NCBI GenBank assembly: GCA_003184365.1
Contig: NKYR01000028.1
Span: 186,268-250,267, forward strand
Length of the DNA stretch: 64,000 nucleotides
Source: Evernia prunastri
Lineage: Eukaryota > Ascomycota > Lecanoromycetes > Lecanorales > Parmeliaceae
Direction of reading: 5' to 3'
Part shown: in pieces, positions 56,258-64,000 of the stretch
How positions within the stretch are numbered: the first letter of the stretch is position 1
Layout: every line of letters starts with the position of its first letter
Program-made: the position numbers and the translations under genes
Notes under the pieces: model-generated
The model's database searches: none
The model's input: the letters and a program-made list of their open reading frames with translations, nothing else
Told to the model about the DNA's origin: nothing

Positions 56258-57217
56258 ATGTCCAAACCAACCGGTACAGTCCTTGTGACTGGTGGTACCA
56301 CAGGAATGGGTTACGAATGTGCCCTGTGGATCGCCCAGCAATGTCCCAACTACCATATCGTGATTGCCTCACGCTCCAACAGGGACAATGCGGCTGTCTT
56401 GATCAACCAAAAAACGGGTCACAGCAATGTCGAATATCTCCAGCTTGACCTGTCCAGTCTGGCCAAAGTCCGTTTCTTTGCCGAGGACTTCGCCAAAAGG
56501 GGATATCCACCAATCAAGGCCCTTGTTCTCAATGCAGGTTTGCAAATTCTTGATCTCAGCTATACCGACGACAAAATCGAGTCCACTTTCGCGATCAATC
56601 ATGTCGGACATGCCCTGCTTTTCTATCTCCTGAGCCCGTACCTTGCTGAAGAGGCACGCATTCTCATTACTTCCAGTGGGACCCACGATCCCGCTCAAAA
56701 AACCAGACTGCCGGACGCCATCTACAACTCGGCCGAGGAATTAGCTCAACCAACCAAGGAGACTGAGAAGTATGCGGGGAGACAACGCTACGCCACGAGC
56801 AAGCTCTGCAACGTCATGTGGACGTATGCTTTACATAGACGGTTGGAAAGAGCTTCAGGCAAGAAGTGGACGGTCAATGCTTTCGATCCTGGTTTGATGC
56901 CTGGGACAGGCTTGGTGAGAGAAGCTCCAGCACTGCTGCGTATTTTTTGGTATACGATTATGCCGCGGACCATTTGGCTGCTGCGACTGCTCGTCTCGCC
57001 AAACATTCATTTGGCCAAAGATTCTGGGGCCGCACTTGCACGATTGGCAGTAGGAGATGATGTGAAGGGAGTCAGTGGTAAGTATTACGAGGGAAACGAG
57101 CCAGTCGCGTCCAGCAAGGATAGTCAGGTGGTGGAGAAGCAGGAGGATCTATGGCATTGGACTGTGAGACGAGTTGCAAAGGATGAGAATGAGAGGCGCA
57201 AATTCGAGGGTGTCTAG
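56258..57217 (+). CDS. Short-chain dehydrogenase/reductase
   Basis: One exon, 319 residues from ATG 56258. The NAD(P)-binding Gly motif is VLVTGGTTGMGYECA (residues ~8-22). NAG (~93-95), the INHVGH segment and the catalytic SSSG...YATSK (Tyr-x3-Lys) are present, so the triad is intact. The layout resembles the classical SDRs related to retinol/protochlorophyllide-reductase-like (WWOX-like) proteins, including a hydrophobic region near RIFWYTIMPRTIWLLRLL that may associate with membrane. The substrate is unknown. No operon-like partner is apparent; flanks are independent genes. Confidence 0.88.
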   Translation: MSKPTGTVLVTGGTTGMGYECALWIAQQCPNYHIVIASRSNRDNAAVLINQKTGHSNVEYLQLDLSSLAKVRFFAEDFAKRGYPPIKALVLNAGLQILDLSYTDDKIESTFAINHVGHALLFYLLSPYLAEEARILITSSGTHDPAQKTRLPDAIYNSAEELAQPTKETEKYAGRQRYATSKLCNVMWTYALHRRLERASGKKWTVNAFDPGLMPGTGLVREAPALLRIFWYTIMPRTIWLLRLLVSPNIHLAKDSGAALARLAVGDDVKGVSGKYYEGNEPVASSKDSQVVEKQEDLWHWTVRRVAKDENERRKFEGV

Positions 57218-57974
57218 CTATTGCCATTGGTGTCATCACATGTTTCTTGCAAGGTTTGGCTAGGAGGATACGCTCGTGGCCGCTTCCGTATCAACGCAGC
57301 TTGTTCTCCTTGAAACTTTGGTAGAACGACCTCATCATAAGCCGATACTTATTCAAATGCCTTACATCTGTATTCGATTTCTTGAGCTGGCACCAAATAG
57401 CACCAGCAGGAAGAAAAACCCGATGTTGGTTGTTACCTAATGCAAGATCTTGAGGCTGTCAGTTGATCATTGCTTAGTTAGAATTAGTTGCTTAAGTAGA
57501 AGGTCGGTGATTGAGCCGCTCTGTTGTCATTTGGTCCTTTTTCCGGGACAAACTTACATGTTATGAGGCCTGGATAGATAGACATAGTACCTAATCATTT
57601 GTGGACATGTCACGAAGATATGATGATGAACGAACGAACGAGACGAGAGTCCAGACATCTGACACGATAAGAAATATCGGGAATTAGTTTTCCCCGCTTA
57701 AATTCAACCGCCCGAGGGACCCGCCGAAACCGGCCTCGGAAATAACCCAACTCATGACAATCTTAAGACTTGCCCAGATGATCCACGCTCATGCTCATCT
57801 CATGCTCATGTGCATTCGAACATTCAATCATTCTGGGGGAGGCAGGAATCTGGGTTGCCTACTGATAGATACAGAGCAGACCATCTGCTCATGCCCCAGT
57901 GTTAATCACTACCCTCAGGAACTACTGAAAGCAACACAGAGGGAAAGAGAGTAGAAACACCTTCGTCCCGCGGA
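57218..57974. other. Intergenic, nothing seen
   Basis: Contains CATGCTCAT direct repeats near 57789-57806. No coding frame with support. Confidence 0.55.
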
Positions 57975-59249
57975 ATGGCCCGGCGAGCCAAGGACCCAAG
58001 TTTTGGCTCTGAACAAAAGGAGCATCAGATCACAGAAGCATTGGACAGAAAGAGGAGACAGATAGATCAGGAAATCGCAGAGTTCAAGTCGAGGAAAGAG
58101 CATGAATACAAGGACTTCGAGAGACAGCTGAGGAGCAAGAGCAAGGAAAGTGATGGGCAAAATGCACTACAAAACCAATGCAAGCGTGGACGATACAAGC
58201 AGATCAATGCTGTAGCAGGCGCTGGTTCCAGGCAGACAGAGGAGGCCACTGAAGCGCAGAAGGAGTCGGATAGAGAACCTGGTCAGGAGGACCCTAGGCT
58301 AGAGATGGAGAATCTGGGAGCGAAATCGATTCCGGGAAGCTCTCGGGATCCGCCAGACCAACCCACTTTATATGAGCGAGGAAGACTTTTCCAAGGACTT
58401 TTCACTCCAGGCTACCTTCCGTCCGTGGGAGATACGCTCGCCGATGACGGTGATAGATCCAGGGATCTTTTGATTAACCCACCTTTCAACTCGGGAGATC
58501 GATCGGCAGCAAGACTCAACAATAGCGCAATGCTCTCCCTGTCAGCGGAGACTGTCCCCCCATCCATGACTTCCCCTCCGCTACCACCCGCCCGGCCGTT
58601 ATCATCGAGTGTTCCGCCGGATAAGCCTTCGCATCATCGAAGGGATTCTTCAAGATCAGACACTTCTATCGCGAGTCTGCGAAGCAGTCTTCGAGACCCT
58701 AACCAGCCTCGATCTCCAAAACGTGTCTTGTTCTCCATCGACGACACCGTCGTATCACCGAGTGCTTCTCCAATCGCTCAACGCTCGAAGTCCTCGACGC
58801 AAATAAAGGCGACAGATTCCGTTGACAAAGTTGGTGGCTTTGAAAAGTTTGAAGTCATAAGAAACCAGAACGGTAACGGCTCAGCCGTCAACAGATCCCG
58901 CAGCAACAATATTCATCTATCGTCATCGAGTGTGACACCCAGCGCTTGGGCTGCTAGCCTTTCGACGTTTGGCCGTGCAACAGAGTCGGGTTTCTCGAAC
59001 CCTTCGCCTTCCGCCAGTGGAGCAGACGATTTTGAGCATTTGGGAAGTGACGATCTATTTACTTTCGACGAGCACATGGGGCGAGCGGGCAGGCATAAGC
59101 CTCAAGAGACAGATCCTGAAGATGAGTATGATGAGGATGAGGAGGTTCAAGATAAGAAGAGCAAGGATCCACTTACGGCCAGCTCTCCACATGCCGGAAG
59201 TCTGCCGATCGAGATCAAGTGGCCAGGAAGACGGGATGGCAGAGGCTGA
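57975..59249 (+). CDS. Unknown coiled-coil and disordered protein, 424 residues
   Basis: Single exon from ATG 57975 (MARRAKDPSFGSEQ). The first ~110 residues are highly charged and helical (ALDRKRRQIDQEIAEFKSRK), consistent with a coiled coil. The middle is Ser/Pro-rich and disordered with SP sites (PRSPKRVLFSIDDTVVSPSAS). The end is acidic (DPEDEYDEDEEVQDKK) followed by a basic tail (IKWPGRRDGRG). No domain is recognised. SP-rich context suggests phosphorylation. Probably a fungal-specific regulator or scaffold. Confidence 0.6.
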   Translation: MARRAKDPSFGSEQKEHQITEALDRKRRQIDQEIAEFKSRKEHEYKDFERQLRSKSKESDGQNALQNQCKRGRYKQINAVAGAGSRQTEEATEAQKESDREPGQEDPRLEMENLGAKSIPGSSRDPPDQPTLYERGRLFQGLFTPGYLPSVGDTLADDGDRSRDLLINPPFNSGDRSAARLNNSAMLSLSAETVPPSMTSPPLPPARPLSSSVPPDKPSHHRRDSSRSDTSIASLRSSLRDPNQPRSPKRVLFSIDDTVVSPSASPIAQRSKSSTQIKATDSVDKVGGFEKFEVIRNQNGNGSAVNRSRSNNIHLSSSSVTPSAWAASLSTFGRATESGFSNPSPSASGADDFEHLGSDDLFTFDEHMGRAGRHKPQETDPEDEYDEDEEVQDKKSKDPLTASSPHAGSLPIEIKWPGRRDGRG

Positions 59250-59783
59250 ATTCTTTTATCGCAAGACCTCCTTTGAATATGAACTCACTTGGAAATGATC
59301 CAGTACTTGAAAAGAGGAAGAGTGTTTGGTGGCTAGAAATTGAAAGTCGCTGACCTCAGCGCATCATTATCCTAGATCGAAGCCACTCACAGCAAGGTCC
59401 CAACATACCAAGTCATCGCATACCTCTTACTGCCTTCAATTTTTTAAACCTTCACCGTTTTTACCTTCATGTGCGAAGAATTGAGCTGGGATAGGTAGAG
59501 CTTACCGCCCTTACTGTTCAAATTATAATGACTGATCAAGTTGCCAGCACAGGGTATCACAAGCCACTCCGACTTTCATAACCACCACCAGCACAAGTAC
59601 GCAACGAAATTGACGTCCTTACCACTATAATTCAAGGATTGAGTCTTGGTGCGATTGTCCTTCGCAACTATGTGAAGGCCTTGCTTCTTGCATCTTTGCG
59701 GCTGGCACCTTCGCAAGGCGTTCCGACGCTGAACAACCCACATCCAGAAGCGGTGAGACTGTAAGGCTCCTTTCATAGCGAAC
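59250..59783. other. Intergenic, nothing seen
   Basis: 3' flank of the coiled-coil protein gene and promoter of the next gene. Confidence 0.55.
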
Positions 59784-62321
59784 ATGACCGACAGATGGGA
59801 GACCAGCATGAGTAATTTAGGCTCTTGTCATTATTGTCCCACTGAGTTCCAGATTCTTATCGACTCTGATACCCTCTCAGACTCGTCCAATTGCTTGAAG
59901 CCCAGTGTTTGGGCTCTATGTAATCGTCGTCTAAGATATCAACCAGTGCGTAACAAGGTCATCGAAGCAAAGGATCTCTCAGGCTCGAAGGCCTGTGATC
60001 TTATCGCAATTATAGATGAAGACGACACAGATGCTGCGGAAATCAGATATGTTGATCTTGAAAAGGGCAACGAAGCTCCTGCTAAGGGCAGCTACAACAC
60101 ATCAACCAATCGAGCGGTGGCAGAAAGTCAAAGTTCATAATTCCATCAGTGGTTGAGACTTCCAGTCTTTACGACAAGATCCAAGGCACCCGACACTGCC
60201 AGGCATATTAAGAGGGTTACTCATCCTTTGTTTCGTGCCCTTACCAAAGATGATTTCCAGGCCCCAGTTGCCGAATCAGTGCCGAAGGATGGAAGCATAG
60301 GCTTCAAGGCCTGGTACGGAATCCATGATTCTCATCGTACAAAGAACAATGTTCCAGGGATGCAACAGAAAGCCATAGTTCAACATCCTTCGATTGAATC
60401 ATGCAATCAGGAGCGCACCAAAAACACGGCCAGGAGGGATTGCGATGCACCGCACTTTGAAATGAGTGTATTGGATTCTAAACGCAAACGCACCATGGGT
60501 GAATTAGGTTACAATGAGCTCATAGCACCTGCCCAGATCGAGTCGCCCTCGGAAAAGCTATTGCGTATGGCCAAGAAGCGTCGACAACGGCAGGGGCGAT
60601 GTGATTTTATGTCGCAGAAAACAGATACCAGAGACGCGCAAAGTCTGATGTGTTTCGAATATGTGTATGGCTATGAAGACGATATGATTATTAGAGAGAG
60701 TGTTGGATTAGCTTTGTCTCCCACTGTGTACGAATCACTGGACAAGCAAGAATCCCTTGCTAGGGTGAGTACTGAGCGCAACGAGCCTTCAGTCGTCCGC
60801 GAACTTTCGACCGAAGGTCATAGTGCTCGTCTTATAACGCAGCCTGGCGAGAACCTTAGAGATGGCTTACAGCACTCGTTCAACACAGACTACCGCCCAA
60901 GATTGCGACGTCCGGGAGCATGAAAATGACATCGAGACCGCTCGTCCGAGCGGCAGCACAAGGCGTAAACGCAAACAACTTCGAATTATGGGCGCAACAA
61001 AATCATGCGGGGTCTTTTCGCCTCAGAAGAAGCCCCCGGTAATAATGTCCGATCGCGGGGATTTCCATTGTCCAAGGTGCGATTCCCAATTAAACGATCA
61101 TCCAAGCCATGTAAAGCGTGCTGCTCCAGCTACCAAATCTCCACATACCTTGAGCACGGGTCCTTCGACGGCCGCCGCTTCGGAGAGATCGACTCAGGGA
61201 AACGTACGCATTGGTGGACAAGCAGCCCTAGGTGTTGAGCGCGCTGTGGGTCAAGCGACTCCACTGCATGTGCCAAATGATATGCAAATAGAAATATCTG
61301 CGCCGATTTCCACCAGGAGGGCAACCCAGCTAGACTCGAACACCCACGCCCCTACTCTCACAGCTCTGCCAGAAGTTAGGCCTGCAATTAAGGATAATGC
61401 ATTAATCAAGAATAATGCATTATCCTCTGGTGAAAATTCTGAGTTCGACCATCCAAAAACACCTTTCGAGCATCGTACAACTGCAGGCAACGGGCTTTCT
61501 GATAAAACATTGAAAAGACTTCAGGAGACTGGAGACTGGAAGTATACAATGGGAGTGGAACAGGACAGAAACGAAGCTCAAGATGAAGAGACTGGCATTC
61601 CCGAAGATGCTTACCAGTATTCTGTCCAGAAGCGCCAGTGGCTGGAGACTGAAGAAGACGCCATTGAATCAAGTGCGGGGCCCTTCCACACTATGAGCGA
61701 AGCCAACACCGTCGCGAGAATGCAGGTCCAAAGACCACAGATTGATGGGTTGGAAGGGAATAGATCCAAAGAATGGTCTTATTACTTCAAGCAGGATGAG
61801 AATGGTATGGGAAAGCACCTGGCTACGGTCCTCAACATTCACATTGAGACAATTGTGCGTCGCGGTAAGTGCCGTTTCTCAGGCTTGTTCCCAAAAATAC
61901 CAAGCTGACTCCCGAGACAACAGAGCTAGTACCAGTCAGCGAACGGGTTTCCCTACCAAAGTCGGCCTTCATCGTGGCTCCACGTGTCTACATTGTCCAT
62001 GAATTGCAGTGGGTACCAAGTTATGCCGATGGTGAAATCCCATGTTCTCGCCATTGCCAGTCGCTCATCCACGGGGTATTTACCCTGCTGAAGAAGGCGA
62101 ACCAACGGGCCTCGGCCGAGTACTTGGAGACTTTGACGGGCACTTGGGGCGATCGTGAGTACGAGGTGCTGAAAAAGACGGAGGCGAAGAGCGATTTGGA
62201 TAAGAAATTAAGGGCTCTGAACCGAGAGAAGGACTGCTTTACCGCGGAGATCAAGCTAGGGAAAGACGGATTTGCGAAGGTCTGGGTGGAGCTTGCGGAG
62301 GTGAAGGGGCCTCGCAATTAA
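59784..62321 (+). CDS. Unknown large protein, multi-exon, models uncertain
   Basis: ATG 59784 (MTDRWETSMSNLG) to TAA 62321. The frame is open through 60137, where an in-frame TAA stands at 60138; a 39-bp intron (60127-60165) would remove it and rejoin in phase. A second intron of about 124 bp (60765-60888, GTGAGT...ACACAG) shifts to the next frame, and a clean intron (61867 to about 61923, GTAAGT...ACAACAG) precedes the last exon. The product has a basic Lys/Arg patch (KKRRQRQGR), an internal CPRC-x-S-Q-L-N-D type Cys motif (HCPRCDSQLN), and a C-terminal helical part with EIPCSRHCQSLIHGVFTLLKKANQRA. No family is recognised. Introns 1 and 2 are my inference; a decayed gene is an alternative. 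Confidence 0.5.
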
Positions 62322-64000
62322 CGAAACATGCGCTGACCTATATCTTCTTCATCGTCATTGGTTGCATAGGTTACTACAGGTTGGTCATGAAAGGCAACAA
62401 GTCGTCTGTTGCTTGCCTTTTTATTCGTGCCTACCTATCAGACCAGTAAATTATTCATACAACGCATGAAACACTCTATTCCACACAGGATGCCCGTCTC
62501 CCGCTGCGAGTGAGCACGTAGAATGGCTGAAAAGGCACATACTCTACGGAGAATGCATAAACGGGGTCACCGACACCTGAGCAACATGTACAAGGGTACG
62601 TATGCTCCCGTTTTACTTGGCGTGGCTCCGTGGGGATACGTAGGTAGAAAGAAAATAAGAAGCCCACTTCACCACTAGAACCAGCGCCATTAGGATTCGA
62701 ACCTAACACAAACTAAATACCTCCAGACCACATAGAATAGACAGATACCCTTGTTGCAGCAGTCGTTTGTGACTCCGAACTCGGAAATTGGACGGTTGGA
62801 GAATTGGATACAAATAACATTATCTTACTGTTGTAAGAGCAAGGTAGAGTGCTGGCATTTGGGCCAAGAGCTGAAACATGAAACCGCAGGGCTGGCGGCT
62901 AGGCGTGCTAGGCCCCCAACTCGCTTAAAAACTCGCTTAAAGATTAGTGCCCGGGAGGATGCTTTACTCAAAGTATCCTTGCTTAGCGGACAATTGATAC
63001 GTGTTTCCAGTAAAATTTTCGGCGTTTGACAAGTGTCCTGGCTTCTTGTTTTTTTATTTTTATCGTTGTTTTTATGAAATGAGTGAAGTAAGTCATGCGT
63101 GAAACATGTCGGTGGCGACTAAAGTTATTGTCACGGTTTCGGAGGTAGGTATGTTCAGAGACTCGTGTGCAGCGCATTATGTATTTGCATCATGATACGC
63201 GACAATTGTTGAGACATATGCTGTATGATGCATGCAGGATTTCCCACGTGGCCAACGCATCAACCATTTCCCGCCCCATCGTATGGATGTGGATCCATCC
63301 ATCCATCCACACCCTCCCTTGCTTTGGGGGGGTCCCTGGGCAAATGATGGGCAGCCGAGAAAGATCAGGCCACCCACTTGTTTTGACGTGTTAGGCGAGA
63401 GGTAGTATTCGCTCCAGGATTTCCCGCATTCCAGGCTTCTACTATATGCATGAGGAATAAATAACATGCCACCTATTCGTCTCCGGGCTTGCCAATTGGC
63501 AGTCCCGCTAACGGCCGATTGTCCCAACAGTACGAGTAAACATTGCTCGTTTGCCCGGCTGACAGCTCCCCAATGCAACGCCGCACCCATCCTGCGGGTA
63601 CCTGAAGGATGAATTGGCATCATGCCTGGGATTTTGTCTTTTCTTGACATCCGTGACTGCTCGACTGGGAGAAGAATCAATCGGCACACGAGTATTTCCG
63701 TTTCCCCGTTACTTCCATCGTGGGCTGGCAAGATATAAACTCCCATGTACTCCCATGTTTCCGAATTGCTTACTCTGCATATTCCGGATCACTCATCATT
63801 TCAAAACCCCATCCAATCTACGTCCTCTTTTCAAACCTGATCACCACTCATACCACCGCATCAAATGTTTCACTGCGGTTGTGATCCCTTTAATAGCTTC
63901 TACTCCCTCAGCTTCTGCGTCCATATCTACACCTCGTTACCTCCCACCACCGCACCGCTCCCATCTCCCCCCAAATCCCTTCGAAGACCAAACAATCGCA
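62322..64000. other. Non-coding end of the window; upstream of a gene to the right
   Basis: A tRNA-type B-box-like sequence is at 62693-62703 (minus strand), without a full tRNA fold. A TATA-like GATATAAAC lies near 63731-63739, followed by a C/T-rich stretch. An ATG at 63865 opens a frame (MFHCGCDPF) to the end; it may be 5' leader rather than coding. Nothing else supported. Confidence 0.45.

Noticed and set aside
62690..62735. Complete tRNA gene
   Set aside because: The B box and T arm are present but no acceptor stem or D arm folds.
63177..63746. 189-codon minus-strand frame
   Set aside because: Lies in promoter-like sequence, has no domain, and the composition looks random.
1..64000. 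CRISPR arrays, rRNA genes, prokaryotic operons
   Set aside because: No spaced direct repeats or rRNA signatures; the genes are intron-containing eukaryotic ones.

Overview
This window looks like nuclear DNA of a filamentous ascomycete (Pezizomycotina). Genes carry short GT-AG introns of about 40-150 bp, often with a CTGAC-like branch site. The families are typical of these fungi: SAT4/rhodopsin-domain membrane protein, DAL5-type permease, Dfg5/Dcw1 GPI mannosidase, Snx41, THADA/Trm732, and an A-T-TE nonribosomal-peptide-like synthetase. I cannot assign a class or species from the sequence alone. I found no rRNA, no complete tRNA, no CRISPR array and no intact transposon.

Left part (1-25 kb) is accessory and gene-poor. 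It starts with the 3' part of an annexin gene, then a small C2H2 zinc-finger gene, then about 3 kb without a supportable gene. From about 7 to 19.4 kb lies a possible secondary-metabolite locus: a secreted SnoaL-like protein, a DAL5-type MFS transporter (minus), a SAT4-type membrane protein, a small-molecule methyltransferase (minus) and, divergent from it, a 956-residue adenylation-thiolation-thioesterase synthetase of the kind that dimerises aromatic alpha-keto acids into furanones or quinones. After a possible small cysteine-rich secreted protein comes a very large secreted subtilisin-like protease with a mucin-like N-terminus (20.6-24.6 kb).

Right part (25-62 kb) is denser and mostly housekeeping: an unknown 393-residue protein, FHIP (endosome-dynein adaptor), NC2-alpha/Bur6-like histone-fold corepressor, an unknown 360-residue protein, TIM23 divergent from TRM732/THADA, a 55-residue membrane microprotein, a low-complexity single-pass membrane protein, a UBP12-type ubiquitin protease, a GPI-anchored GH76 mannosidase, SNX41, a short-chain dehydrogenase, and two lineage-type proteins with no recognised domain. 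The last 1.7 kb is non-coding or upstream sequence of a gene beyond the window.

Intron coordinates are my own reading from frame continuity and splice motifs. Where frames and exon lengths closed exactly (methyltransferase, SnoaL, subtilase, FHIP, NC2-alpha, 360-residue protein, TRM732, GH76, the 393-residue protein, UBP12 downstream of its unresolved start) I trust them well. The 5' exons of the C2H2 gene and UBP12 and the internal junctions of the 59.8-62.3 kb gene are less certain.
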